Assembly: GCA_030538115.1 (NCBI GenBank)
Contig: JAUNUP010000010.1
Span: 56,822-120,821 of the forward strand
Direction: 5' to 3'
Origin: Dermatophilus congolensis
Lineage (GTDB): Bacteria > Actinomycetota > Actinomycetes > Actinomycetales > Dermatophilaceae
DNA: 64,000 bases
Shown here: positions 8,511 through 17,099 of the stretch, piece after piece
Numbering within the stretch: the first letter of the stretch is position 1
Layout: each line of letters starts with the position of its first letter
Translations under genes and position numbers: made by a program
The notes under the pieces: generated by a model
The model's input: the letters and a program-made list of their open reading frames with translations, nothing else
The model's database searches: none
Told to the model about the DNA's origin: nothing

Positions 8511-9587
8511 ATGCGCGTGACGATCATGGGTTCCGGTAACGGCGGGACCGCGGCGGCGTTCGAGTGGGCGCAGGCCGGGCACCAGGTGTCGATGTGGGAC
8601 TTCGAGGAGTTCGGCGAGAACATCGCCGCCATCGCGGCGGTGGGGCACATCGTCGGGCGGGTGAAGTTCGAGGGCGCGGCCGACATCCACTACGTCGGCC
8701 ACGACCTCGACCGGGCGCTCGAAGGTGCCGAGCTCGTTTTGATCGTCGGGCCTGCCTACTCGCACGAGGCGATGGGCGCGGTGCTACGCGGCAAGCTCAC
8801 CACGGACGCCGCGTACTGCCTGCTGCCCAGCGCCTGCAACGGCGCGGTCGTGCTCAAGCAGGCCCTCGGCCTCGACCTCATGGACGACACCTACGTCATC
8901 GGCGAGACCAGCACCCTGCCGTACGGCTGCCGCCTCGTCGACCCCGGAGTCGTGCGCGTGACCACGCGCGTGCTCGACGGCCTGTACGTCGCAGCGCTGC
9001 CGAGCACCCGCACACCCGAACTGCTCGCGAAGCTGCAGGTCGTGTGGCCGCAGGCGGAGGCCGCGAAGAACGTCCTCCAGACCACCCTGCAGAACGGCAA
9101 CCCCGTGCTGCACCCGGCGATCATGCTGCTCAACGCCTCCCGCATCGAGAACACCGGAGGCGACTTTCTCTTCTACACCGACGGCGTCACCCCCGCCTCC
9201 GCCGCCCTCATCGAGGCGATCGACAACGAGCGCGTCGCCCTCGGCCGCGCCATCGGTGTCGACCTGCTGCTCGACCCGGAGCTCGGCGTGCGCCAGGGCT
9301 ACCTCTCGGAGGCCACCTACCTCAAGGGCTACAACCAGGGCATCGGGTTCGCGAAGTCGCAGGCCCCGAAGTCCCTCGACTTCCGTTACCTCACTGAGGA
9401 CGTCCCCTACGGGCTCGTGTTCGCCTCCGAGCTGGCCAAGCAGGTCGGTGTGCCCACGCCGGCGATCGACACGGTGATCTCCATGGCTTCGATCATCCTG
9501 CGCACCGACTTCCGGGCCCAGGGCAAACGCCTCCCGAAGGACCTCGGTTTCGGCGACCTCACGTTGGAGCAGGTCCGCGGGCTGTGA
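8511..9587 (+). CDS. opine/octopine-dehydrogenase-family NAD(P)-binding protein
   Basis: This 358-residue protein starts with a Rossmann motif, VTIMGSGNGGTAAAFEWAQA, and a second conserved segment, ELVLIVGPAYSHEAMGAVL. Its C-terminal domain (about residues 180-330) has NPVLHPAIMLLNASRIENT, whose histidine matches the catalytic His of the octopine/nopaline dehydrogenase family. Family members reductively condense an amino acid with a 2-oxo acid, or run the reverse reaction. GGGAAGG lies nine bases before the ATG, just after a short gap from the VOC gene; it may or may not share that transcript. The substrate is unknown. Confidence 0.87.
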   Translation: MRVTIMGSGNGGTAAAFEWAQAGHQVSMWDFEEFGENIAAIAAVGHIVGRVKFEGAADIHYVGHDLDRALEGAELVLIVGPAYSHEAMGAVLRGKLTTDAAYCLLPSACNGAVVLKQALGLDLMDDTYVIGETSTLPYGCRLVDPGVVRVTTRVLDGLYVAALPSTRTPELLAKLQVVWPQAEAAKNVLQTTLQNGNPVLHPAIMLLNASRIENTGGDFLFYTDGVTPASAALIEAIDNERVALGRAIGVDLLLDPELGVRQGYLSEATYLKGYNQGIGFAKSQAPKSLDFRYLTEDVPYGLVFASELAKQVGVPTPAIDTVISMASIILRTDFRAQGKRLPKDLGFGDLTLEQVRGL

Positions 9588-9662
9588 CCATCCGGCGGGG
9601 GTGCTGCAGTGCCTCGCAGTTCGGTGCCCCAGCGGTTCAGTGAGCAGGCGGCAGACCACCTG

Positions 9663-10151
9663 CTAGTCGTGGCGGGCTGACACTGCGGCCTCGTGGTCGA
9701 GGAGCCACTTCTTGCGGTCCACGCCGCCCGCGTAGCCGGTCAGGGCGCCGCTGCTGCCCACCAGGCGGTGGCAGGGGACGATGATGCTGATCGGGTTGCG
9801 ACCCGTGGCGGCGCCCACCGCGCGGGCCGCGCTCGACTTGCCCAGGGCGGAGGCGACCTGGCCGTAACCCGTCGTGCGACCGAACGGGATGGCTCGCAGT
9901 TGGTCCCAGACGCTGCGCTGGAAGTCGGTGCCGTTGGGGGCCAGGTCGAGGTCGAATTCGGTTCTCGTGCCCGCGAAGTACTCGCCGAGTTGCCGCACGG
10001 CGTCGTCGGCGACGCTGTCGTCGCGGGCGCCGAGCCGCGCCTCCGTCGGCGGGTGCGAGTGGCCGTCGAAGTAGACCCCGCACAGCACGCCGTCAGAATC
10101 GACGACCAAGGTCAGCGGGCCGACCGGCGAATCTACGATGCGGTGCGGCAT
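9663..10151 (-). CDS. ogt: methylated-DNA--protein-cysteine methyltransferase (Ogt)
   Basis: This 162-residue suicide repair protein transfers alkyl groups from O6-alkylguanine or O4-alkylthymine to its own cysteine. The active site is PCHRLVG, with Cys127. It is preceded by the helix-turn-helix GKSSAARAVGAATGRNPISI and followed by GYAGGVDRKKWLLDHE. The N-terminal domain is present and the length is normal for Ogt. The start at 10151 has a strong GAGGAGG site and lies inside the last codons of the upstream adaA-alkA gene (19-nt overlap), so the two are translationally coupled into one alkylation-repair operon. Confidence 0.95.
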   Translation of the reverse strand: MPHRIVDSPVGPLTLVVDSDGVLCGVYFDGHSHPPTEARLGARDDSVADDAVRQLGEYFAGTRTEFDLDLAPNGTDFQRSVWDQLRAIPFGRTTGYGQVASALGKSSAARAVGAATGRNPISIIVPCHRLVGSSGALTGYAGGVDRKKWLLDHEAAVSARHD

Positions 10152-11761
10152 CGGTCCTCCTCGGGTAGGTGGTTGATGGGGTGGTCCATGACCGCCCAGA
10201 GGTATTGGGTGGCGTAGCTGCGCCACGGCCGCCAGTCCGCGGCGCGCGAGACGAGATCGCCTGTCAGGCCGAGGCGTTCGGTCGCGCGGCGGATGCCCAG
10301 GTCGGAGGCGGGGAACGCGTCCGGATCGCCGAGGGCCCGCATCGCCACGGTCTCGACAGTCCACGGGCCGATGCCGGGCAGCTCGGCGAGTTCGTGTCGG
10401 GCTGTAGCGCGGTCGGCTCCCGGTGACAGGTCGATGCTCCCGTCGGCCAGCGCGCCGGCCAGCGCCATGAACGTCGTTGCTCGTCGGGCCGGGACCTTGA
10501 GCACGCCCGGCTGCAGGTCTGTGAGCTGGTCGGGAGTGGGAAACAGGTGCGTCAGGCCGCCGTCCGGATCGTCGATCGGCTCGCCGCGTGCTGCGACCAA
10601 CCTGCCGGTCAGCGTCTGCGCGGCTGTGGTCGAGACCTGCTGTCCGAGCACGGCCCGGAGCGCGAAGGCGTCGGGATCGAGACTCCTCGGGACCCGGCGG
10701 CCAGGGCCCGCCTCGACCAGCGGTGCGAGCGCGTGGTCGCGCGCCAGGGCGGCGTCGACGGCCTCCGGGTCGGAGTCGAGGTCGAGCAGCCTGCGACAGC
10801 GGCCGATCGCGGGCGCCAGGTCACGCAGGTCGCTCAGCCACAACGTCGCGGCGACGTGTCCGGCGGCCGGGCGCAGCGCGACGATGCCGTGGCCGTGCGC
10901 GAGCCGTACGGTCGACCGAAAGGCCTGGTCACGCCATTCCTCGACCCCGGGCACGGCGGTGGCTGCGAGGTGCCCGAACACGTTGCTCGGATTGAACGGC
11001 TCGCGGTACGCCAGCCGGAGACGGATCGGCGACATGAACCCCGCGCTGTCATCGGCGGTGCGGCTGCGGGGGCTGCCGTCTCCGAGGTGGTCGCCGGGTC
11101 GGGCCCCACCGAGGCGGTTGCGAAGTTCGCCCTCGCCGTTGTTGTCGCCGGGGTGAGTCCTCTGGGCGCGATTGGGACTGAGTCGGTCGCGTCGGTTGTG
11201 CCGGCGCCGTTCGCGGAGGGTGCTCGGTGTGGTCGCGTATGTCGCCGCGATGGTCTCGTTGAACGCCCGGAGTGAGCGGAATCCCGCGGCGAAGGCGACC
11301 TCGGTGATCGGCAGGGATGTCGTCTCCAGCAGCACCCGCGCGGTGTGCGCGCGTTGGGCCCGTGCCAATTCGACCGGTGTAGCGCCGAGTTCGGCGAGGA
11401 TGATCCGCTCCAGTTGTCGGGTCGAGAATCCGAGACGCCCGGCAAGTCCTCGCACGCCTTCACGGTCGATCACTCCGTCGCCGATGAGCCGGACGGCCCG
11501 GGCACAAACGTCGGCCCGCACGTCCCAGTGCGGTGAGCCGGGCACGCTGTCGGGTCGGCATCGTTTGCAGGCGCGGTAGCCCGCAGCGTGTGCTGCGGCG
11601 GCGGTCGGGAGGAACGAGCAGTTCTCCGCCCGCGGAGTCCGGGCCGGGCAACTGGGCCGACAGAAGATCCGGGTCGATGAGACCGCCGTGAAGAAGACAC
11701 CGTCGAACCGGGCGTCACGGCTCGCGACAGCCCGCAAGCACGCTTCCCGGCTCGGCATCAT
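10133..11761 (-). CDS. AdaA-AlkA fusion: methylphosphotriester-sensing activator and 3-methyladenine DNA glycosylase
   Basis: This protein of about 542 residues has three parts. Residues about 1-80 are the Ada zinc domain, with FCRPSCPARTP and RACKRC supplying the four cysteines. Residues about 85-185 are an AraC-type helix-turn-helix (LGFSTRQLERIILAELGATP, then ITEVAFAAGFRSLRAFN). A linker is followed by AlkA (about 260-540), with an N-terminal domain and an HhH-GPD core: LPGIGPWTVETVAMRALGDPDAF, where the Asp after the hairpin is catalytic. It senses methylated phosphotriesters, activates transcription and excises N-alkylated bases. The ATG at 11761 was chosen over one at 11800; neither has a strong ribosome-binding site. 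It shares an operon with ogt. Confidence 0.94.
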   Translation of the reverse strand: MMPSREACLRAVASRDARFDGVFFTAVSSTRIFCRPSCPARTPRAENCSFLPTAAAAHAAGYRACKRCRPDSVPGSPHWDVRADVCARAVRLIGDGVIDREGVRGLAGRLGFSTRQLERIILAELGATPVELARAQRAHTARVLLETTSLPITEVAFAAGFRSLRAFNETIAATYATTPSTLRERRRHNRRDRLSPNRAQRTHPGDNNGEGELRNRLGGARPGDHLGDGSPRSRTADDSAGFMSPIRLRLAYREPFNPSNVFGHLAATAVPGVEEWRDQAFRSTVRLAHGHGIVALRPAAGHVAATLWLSDLRDLAPAIGRCRRLLDLDSDPEAVDAALARDHALAPLVEAGPGRRVPRSLDPDAFALRAVLGQQVSTTAAQTLTGRLVAARGEPIDDPDGGLTHLFPTPDQLTDLQPGVLKVPARRATTFMALAGALADGSIDLSPGADRATARHELAELPGIGPWTVETVAMRALGDPDAFPASDLGIRRATERLGLTGDLVSRAADWRPWRSYATQYLWAVMDHPINHLPEEDRCRTAS

Positions 11762-11863
11762 GACGCCATCGTGTCGCACTCCACCGACGCAGGCTCGCAA
11801 GAATGCGACATGGCAGCGGGGCGGCTTCCGAGGGTGCGACGCGCCTCGCGTGGCCGGTCGCCG

Positions 11864-11932
11864 GTACCGCGGTGGTGGAACAAAGGTCTTTCGACCGGTT
11901 CACCTGCCCGGCACTCGCCTCGACCGCGGTAC
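11864..11932. repeat. family C paired-palindrome element, copy 1 (69 bp)
   Basis: GTACCGCGGT begins the element and ACCGCGGTAC ends it. The two sites start 59 bp apart. The whole 69-bp unit, including GTGGTGGA after the first site, resembles the copy at 22205-22273, which is also 69 bp. It lies upstream of adaA-alkA in a gap (11762-12072) that otherwise holds only a short tandem repeat. Confidence 0.8.
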
Positions 11933-11990
11933 ATAGTGCCTGGGGGCGTCTCCGGAGACACGACGGAGGAGCGGGCGAACGCACGGGCGG

Positions 11991-12081
11991 CGGGACTAGC
12001 CGGTCAGCTGAAGCGCGGGACGGGCGTCGGGACTGGCCGGCCAGCTGAAGGGCAGGCGTCGGGACTAGCCGGTCAGCTGAA
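11991..12081. repeat. three-copy tandem repeat at the end of the geranylgeranyl reductase gene
   Basis: Three units of the form CGGGACTRGCCGGYCAGCTG start at 11991, 12028 and 12060. The third overlaps the last codons and the stop codon of the minus-strand reductase gene. The unit holds a partial CCGGTCAGCTG palindrome. Its function is unknown. Confidence 0.7.
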
Positions 12082-13314
12082 CGGGGGGCGGGTGTCTAGG
12101 CCTCGGCTGCCTCGGCCTGCTGCTCGCCAGACTCGGGCGGCCGCGTCGTAGTCGTCTTCCGTGACGAGGTTGCCCATCCAGCGCAGGGCCAGTGTCATGA
12201 GCCAGGTCCAGCGCATGCCTATCGGACCGAGGCGGGGGAGCACCCACGGCACAGTGACGTAACCCGCGAGGCGGCGGGCGATCGAGAACGTCTCGCCGTA
12301 GTGGTGCTGCAGGGTCGACTGCCAAGCGGCCGCGATGTCGTCGCCGGGCTTGCCGGAGGCGAGCAGCTCGGCCACGTATCGGCCCGTCTCCAGGCCGTAG
12401 TCGATGCCCTCGCCGTTGAGCGGGTTGACGCAGGCAGCGGCATCGCCGATGAGGGCCCAGTTCGGCCCCGACACCCCGCTCACGGCTCCGCCCATCGGCA
12501 GCAGGGCGGAGGTCGGCATGCGCAGCTCGTCTCCGAGCTGGAATTCCTGCCGAACCCGATCGGCGTAGCGGCGCATGAGCGGCTTGATCGCGATGTCCGC
12601 CGGGCGTTTGGAGGTGGCGAGCGTGCCCGCTCCGAGGTTCACGGTGCCGTCGCCGAGCGGGAAGATCCAGCCGTAGCCCGAGACGATCTCGTCTTGGTCA
12701 CCGCGCAGTTCGAGGTGCGACACGATCCACGGGTGATCGCTCATGCCGGAGTCGACGTAGCTGCGGCCCGCGACTGCATAGACGGTGTCGCGGTGCCATT
12801 CGCGGCCGAGCACCTTGCCCAGGGGCGAGCGCACGCCGTCGGCGACGATGAGGCGCTTGCAGGCGATCTCGAACGTGTCGTCTCCGCGCTGGAACACCAC
12901 CGACGAGACCCGGTCGCCGGTGCGGCGTACGTCGACGGCGCGGGCTCCGTCGATGCCGTACGCGCCCGCCTCCATCGAGAGGGTGCGCAGGTGGTCGTCG
13001 AGCTCCATGCGCGGCACGGCCGAACCCCAGTCGGGCAGGCGGCCGCCGGGCCAGCGCAGATAGAGGGTCTGGCCGAAGCCGTGCGTGTGCAGGCCCTTGT
13101 TCACGGTGTGGCCGCGCAGCCAGCCGCTGAGGCCGAGCCGGTCGAGTTCCGCGACCGCGCGGGGGGTGAGGCCGTCTCCGCAGGTCTTGTCACGCGGATA
13201 CGTCGCGGCGTCCACGATCGTGGTCTCCAGCCCGGCCTTGGCGCACCACGCCGCCGCCGCAGACCCCGCCGGACCCGCACCCACCACCAGCACATCAGTC
13301 GTCGCGTCACTCAC
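12073..13314 (-). CDS. geranylgeranyl-reductase-family FAD-dependent oxidoreductase
   Basis: This 413-residue flavoprotein reduces isoprenoid double bonds, probably in menaquinone side chains or prenyl lipids. It has an N-terminal FAD-binding DVLVVGAGPAGSAAAAWCAK motif, followed by YPRDKTCGDGLTPRAV, the PxxKxCGDG signature of the geranylgeranyl reductase group, and GDAAACVNPLNGEGIDYGLE for the second FAD site. The length is typical. I chose the GTG at 13314 (VSDATTDVLVVG) because the conserved fold begins at once after it; the open frame runs further upstream through non-conserved sequence. The stop codon lies in a tandem repeat unit. It stands alone rather than beside the nuo genes where relatives often occur. 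Confidence 0.9.
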   Translation of the reverse strand: MSDATTDVLVVGAGPAGSAAAAWCAKAGLETTIVDAATYPRDKTCGDGLTPRAVAELDRLGLSGWLRGHTVNKGLHTHGFGQTLYLRWPGGRLPDWGSAVPRMELDDHLRTLSMEAGAYGIDGARAVDVRRTGDRVSSVVFQRGDDTFEIACKRLIVADGVRSPLGKVLGREWHRDTVYAVAGRSYVDSGMSDHPWIVSHLELRGDQDEIVSGYGWIFPLGDGTVNLGAGTLATSKRPADIAIKPLMRRYADRVRQEFQLGDELRMPTSALLPMGGAVSGVSGPNWALIGDAAACVNPLNGEGIDYGLETGRYVAELLASGKPGDDIAAAWQSTLQHHYGETFSIARRLAGYVTVPWVLPRLGPIGMRWTWLMTLALRWMGNLVTEDDYDAAARVWRAAGRGSRGLDTRPPFS

Positions 13315-13489
13315 CGGCCCAGTCTCCCAGGAACGCGCCCGCGCGCGCAGCCGCCCAGGTCGCTGTGGGCAGACGCGCGTTGGAGGCCACCCGCCTGTGT
13401 ACCCCGGAGGCTGTTGCTCGACTCGCCCCGGGGCGGCCGCGGTCTCGCTGCCGCCGACGAGGAACCACCTGTCTGAGGCCCAGCTGTGA

Positions 13490-13671
13490 GCGTGTAGCGG
13501 CCGTGCGTCAGTGGAGCCCGGCCGCGGGCGCGTAGCGGCCGTGCGCCAGGAGGGACTGCCGGCGAGGGCTGCAGGGGAGAAGGCCAACGGAGCCTGTGCC
13601 ATGGCACTTCAGCGACAACGAAACTCGCAAGGTCGACCTGTGCCATGGCACCCCGGGCCGAGCAGGCGAGG
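13490..13671 (-). repeat. family B element, left inverted copy flanking the HNH gene
   Basis: Two GTGCCATGGCAC palindromes lie at 13596-13607 and 13640-13651, 44 bp apart. The sequence from about 13490 to 13671 matches the reverse complement of 15549 to about 15745. In the 77-bp core holding both palindromes I count seven substitutions and one 1-base gap by hand alignment. Two internal GCGTAGCGGCCGTGCG-type direct repeats near 13490 and 13530 have counterparts in the right copy. Confidence 0.85.
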
Positions 13672-13699
13672 TTCGGGGGCGGGTGGGGGCAGGAGCGTC

Positions 13700-15316
13700 T
13701 CAGTGGCAGAGCCAGTCACGGGGGATATTGCCGATGGCTGAGCCGTCACCCCTGGTCCAGATGACCCCCTCGGGAGTGATGGTGCCGACGTGTCCGTAAC
13801 GATGCGTCTCCACGTGATGTCGTTTGCAGATGAGAGCAAGATTGCCCATATCGGTAGGACCGTGATGGTCCCAGTCGAGCAGGTGATGCCCTTCGCACCA
13901 CGAAGGCGGCGCGTCACAACCGGGGAAGGTACAACCGCGATCACGGATGATCAAGGCGTTCCGTTGAGCCGGAGTGGTGAACCGTTCCTCACGCCCGACA
14001 TCCAGCACCTCCCCACGACCACCCAGGACCACCGGGATGATCCCGGCCTCGCACGCCAACGCCCGCACCTCACTGGGAGTCAGGACGTGTCCGTGTTCGG
14101 TCAGGCCCATGCCCGCCACGGCACCGCTCAGAGTCTCGTGGCTGATCGTGACGAGCACTTTGGCTTTCGTGCCGGTACCGGGAACGTGCCCGTCGTAGCG
14201 AGTCGCGACCTGAGCCAGGCTGACCAGTGCGTCGGCGCGGCGCTGACCCGGGGTCCGCAGGTCCGCGTCGCCGTCGGGGGTGGGGGTCGGGATCGACAGG
14301 GCCGTCAACGCTGCCGTCACCACGGCCTCGGAGGCCGGGTCGAGGCGGAGCGTGGCGGTGAGCATGCCGTGCCGGTCACGACGGAAGGTGGTCATGTCGC
14401 GTTGGACGTACTTCGCGTCATGGTCACGATCCAACGCACCCTCATCGCCGTACTGGCTGATGAGGACTTCGGCCAGGGAGTCGAGTTCGCGGGCGGTGGC
14501 TCCGGCGGCGACGGCGTCGATGATGGCTTCCAGGACCGGTTCCCAGTTCCCGGGACCGATCGCGGCCTGCAGTTTGCGGAAGAACCGCGCCGCACTCGCA
14601 GCCGTATCCACACTGATGCGCCCGGCGGTGATCGCCTCGCGTAGGGGTGAGACGTCGGGGGTCTGACAGACCCTCGCGATGTCCTTCAACGCCAACACAG
14701 CCCGCGACGAGACCGGAGCGTTCGCGTCGCGGTGGGCTCGTTCGACGAAGCGGTCCACCCGCGGGTTGTCACTAGAGGCGATCACGCCACGGGCGTCGGC
14801 ATCCAGGACGACCGCGGCCCGGACCGCTTCGGCAGCGGCCACCAGAGCGCACGCCTGCGCGGCCAGGCCGGCCAGGTCCGGGGAATACACCCCCGTCAAC
14901 CGCTCCGGCATCGACGCGAGAATCTGCTGCACCGACTCCAACTGAGCCAGGAGCTCTTCCCCGGCCGCGCTGACGACTGCCGGGCCCGCGCTCGTCGCGG
15001 TGCCCGCGGCAGTCGTGGCCGCGCTCGTCGTCGTGGTCGGGGTTTCCAGGATCGAGTCCCAGTACCTCGACGCCGCGCTCAAGCCTGCGACGGGATCTCC
15101 GCTGTCGGACAGGTCGGCGCCGGCGACCGCCCCGGGGGTGGGTTCCCACGGGTTGGTTCGCGTGGCGGAGTCGGACTCGGTCGAGGCGAGAGTCCAGTAG
15201 TCGGGGTCGGTGTCCCTGGCGCTGCGGCCCCACTCGTAAGTCGGGGGCTCCAGGGCCGGGTTCTGCGCACCCCACCAACCCGCCTCGCGGGGGTCATCGG
15301 TGGCGGTGTCCGGCAT
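13700..15316 (-). CDS. DUF222 and HNH-endonuclease domain protein (13E12-repeat-like)
   Basis: This 538-residue protein has a low-complexity N-terminus (residues about 1-110, acidic and Thr/Ala rich), a DUF222 helical domain (about 120-430) and a C-terminal HNH nuclease (about 465-525). The nuclease has CTFPGCDAPPSWCEGHHL, then WDHHGPTDMGNLALICKRHH, giving the zinc-binding cysteines, the catalytic His pair and the Asn. It is of the family that is often multicopy in actinobacterial genomes (13E12 in mycobacteria), whose biological role is not settled. The gene is framed by inverted copies of a palindromic repeat, so it may act on that repeat. The ATG at 15316 is the only good start in the open frame. 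Confidence 0.9.
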   Translation of the reverse strand: MPDTATDDPREAGWWGAQNPALEPPTYEWGRSARDTDPDYWTLASTESDSATRTNPWEPTPGAVAGADLSDSGDPVAGLSAASRYWDSILETPTTTTSAATTAAGTATSAGPAVVSAAGEELLAQLESVQQILASMPERLTGVYSPDLAGLAAQACALVAAAEAVRAAVVLDADARGVIASSDNPRVDRFVERAHRDANAPVSSRAVLALKDIARVCQTPDVSPLREAITAGRISVDTAASAARFFRKLQAAIGPGNWEPVLEAIIDAVAAGATARELDSLAEVLISQYGDEGALDRDHDAKYVQRDMTTFRRDRHGMLTATLRLDPASEAVVTAALTALSIPTPTPDGDADLRTPGQRRADALVSLAQVATRYDGHVPGTGTKAKVLVTISHETLSGAVAGMGLTEHGHVLTPSEVRALACEAGIIPVVLGGRGEVLDVGREERFTTPAQRNALIIRDRGCTFPGCDAPPSWCEGHHLLDWDHHGPTDMGNLALICKRHHVETHRYGHVGTITPEGVIWTRGDGSAIGNIPRDWLCH

Positions 15317-15548
15317 ACCCTGATTCTACCGTTCACGCGTTCGGGAAACCATAGCTATACAGTTCATATGACGTTCGAATGGGCATGTGGGGCAACGGGA
15401 TTCACGGGTCTGCGAATTCGTGTCGATCCTCGTTAGTTCCGTTGGTGCACAACCTGATTCGCACATCGTTCTGAAGGCTCTGTATGTGATGTGCCTCACG
15501 CCATCCAGCTGGTCCAGCTAGCGCTGCTCGAACACCCCGGGCGCCGAT

Positions 15549-15745
15549 CCTCGCCTGCTCGGCCGGGGTGCCATGGCACAGGTCTACCCTGCGCGTCCCG
15601 TCGTCGCTGTAGTGCCATGGCACAATTTCCGGTGGCTTTCTCGCCTGCGGCTTCGCGGTCAGTCCCTCCAGGTGCACGGTCGATTCGCGTCCGTGGTCGG
15701 GGTCCGTTGGCGCAGGGTCGGTTCGCGTCCGTGGTCGGGGTCCAG
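15549..15745 (+). repeat. family B element, right inverted copy flanking the HNH gene
   Basis: GTGCCATGGCAC lies at 15568-15579 and 15612-15623, again 44 bp apart. Beyond them are two direct repeats of TTCGCGTCCGTGGTCGGGGT (near 15685 and 15722), which correspond to the direct repeats of the left copy in reverse complement. The rest of the 15317-15982 gap holds the presumed promoter of the HNH gene and a hairpin at 15938. Confidence 0.85.
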
Positions 15746-15937
15746 GCACATGTTCTTGCATTAGCTTCTTGACCAGCAACGCTGAGCCGCGGGACTGTTC
15801 AGGTCACCGCTTCACGCGACCTGGCCCTCCTCCGCAGGCGCCGAGGCTATCGTCACCGAATCCCGAGTCATGCAACGGCCTCTGCGGCTCAGGTCGGAGC
15901 CGGGGGCATCAGGCTGGGACGATGCTGCGGTACCGGT

Positions 15938-15968
15938 GACCGGCCATCTCACGGTGAGGTGGCCGGTC
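15938..15968 (-). terminator. hairpin after the CurA-like gene
   Basis: GACCGGCCATCTCAC pairs with GTGAGGTGGCCGGTC across one base, with one G-T pair. It lies just past the stop of the minus-strand reductase gene. Its first half, TGCGGTACCGGTGACCGGC, also resembles the edge of family C elements, so it may be a degenerate repeat doing terminator duty. Confidence 0.55.
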
Positions 15969-15982
15969 GTCGGGAGTGGGCT

Positions 15983-16996
15983 CTACTTCGCGACCCGCAC
16001 CAGGGTCTTGCCGAAGTTGTCGCCCCGGAGCATGCCGTTGAAGGCGTCGACCGCGTTCTCCAGGCCGTCGATCACGTGCTCGCGGTGCTTGACGCGGCCC
16101 TCCGCGAGCCAGCCCGACATGTCGCGGATGAAGTCGTCGAGCTGATCGTCCATGAACTCCGACTGGATGAACCCGCGCACGGTGAGGCTGCGGATGAGGA
16201 TGAGCCCCATGAGCATTCCCGAACGGTCGGGCCCCTCGGGCAGGGAGGTCGCGTTGTAGCCGGAGACGAGCCCGCACACCGGCACCCGCGCGAACGTGTT
16301 GAGCCGGGGCAGCACTGCTTGGAGTACGGCTCCGCCGACGTTCTCGAAGTACACGTCGATCCCGTCAGGCGTCGCGGCGGCGAGCTGCTCGGCGAAGTCC
16401 TCGGCGCGGCGGTCGATCGCGGCGTCGAAGCCGAGTTCGCGCAGGTAGGCGACCTTCTCCGGGCCTCCGGCGATGCCCACGGCCCGGGCCCCCTTGGTGC
16501 GGGCGATCTGCCCGACCGTCGACCCCACGGGGCCGGTAGCGGCGGCCACGACCACAGTCTCGCCGGGCTGCGGCTTGCCGATGTTGAGCAGCCCTGCCCA
16601 GGCGGTGAAACCAGGCATGCCGAGAACACCCAGGGTGACCTGGGGTTCTGCGATTGCGGAGTCGATCGGCCGCAGCCCCGCGACGTGCTCGACGGAGTGG
16701 GCCTGCCACCCTCCGTAGCCGAGCACCATGTCTCCGGGCGCCAATTCGCCTCCGGGGCACTCGAGCACGCGCGACACGGTGCCTCCGACGATGGTGTCGC
16801 CCACCTCCATCGCGGGGGCGTACGACGGGCCTTCATCCATCCGTCCGCGCATGTACGGATCGAGCGACAGCCACAGCGTCTCCAGCAACGCCTGCCCGTT
16901 CGTGGGAGCGGGCAATTCGGTGGTCTCGAGCGGCAGATCTGAGGCGGTGGGCTCGCCGTGCGGCCGGCGAGCCAGAACGATGCGCGAGGTCTTCAT
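15983..16996 (-). CDS. NADP-dependent medium-chain reductase (CurA/PTGR-like)
   Basis: This 337-residue zinc-independent medium-chain dehydrogenase/reductase of the leukotriene B4 12-hydroxydehydrogenase/CurA group reduces the alkenal double bond of reactive enones. Its markers are LETLWLSLDPYMRGRM near residue 45, the nucleotide-binding VVVAAATGPVGSTVGQIA, and YFENVGGAVLQAVLPRLN. The usual Zn-ligand cysteines are absent, as expected. I chose the ATG at 16996 (MKTSRIVLA) over one four codons upstream because the family starts there. The gene is divergent from the SulP gene and shares a gap of about 100 bp with it. Confidence 0.9.
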   Translation of the reverse strand: MKTSRIVLARRPHGEPTASDLPLETTELPAPTNGQALLETLWLSLDPYMRGRMDEGPSYAPAMEVGDTIVGGTVSRVLECPGGELAPGDMVLGYGGWQAHSVEHVAGLRPIDSAIAEPQVTLGVLGMPGFTAWAGLLNIGKPQPGETVVVAAATGPVGSTVGQIARTKGARAVGIAGGPEKVAYLRELGFDAAIDRRAEDFAEQLAAATPDGIDVYFENVGGAVLQAVLPRLNTFARVPVCGLVSGYNATSLPEGPDRSGMLMGLILIRSLTVRGFIQSEFMDDQLDDFIRDMSGWLAEGRVKHREHVIDGLENAVDAFNGMLRGDNFGKTLVRVAK

Positions 16997-17099
16997 GCAC
17001 CAACCCAATCACGCTGTGGGTCAGGCCTCTCGGGCACACTCTCGGCGCGACGCGTTCACCTGGATGTCATGTGTCGTTCATCGGCAGTACCCTCAGCGA

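Larger units (their letters stand above)
13490..15745 (-). mobile_element. putative mobile unit: DUF222-HNH gene between long inverted repeats
   Basis: A single DUF222-HNH gene lies between two inverted copies of the family B element, with about 30 bp on its 3' side and about 230 bp on its 5' side. The same palindrome pairs recur elsewhere in the window (53160 and 63845) without the gene. That distribution fits a non-autonomous repeat mobilised or maintained by an encoded nuclease, like REP/RAYT pairs. No transposase or target duplication is visible, so mobility is an inference. Confidence 0.4.

Noticed and set aside
13609..13944. Open frames through the family B elements, some starting MAQ and resembling each other between the two copies
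   Set aside because: The likeness follows from the DNA repeat itself. The frames have no ribosome-binding site, and proline/arginine-rich content like that of antisense frames in GC-rich DNA.
13490..15745. An ordinary insertion sequence
   Set aside because: The encoded protein is DUF222-HNH, not a DDE, tyrosine or serine recombinase. No target-site duplication is visible at the outer ends, so I call it only a putative mobile unit.
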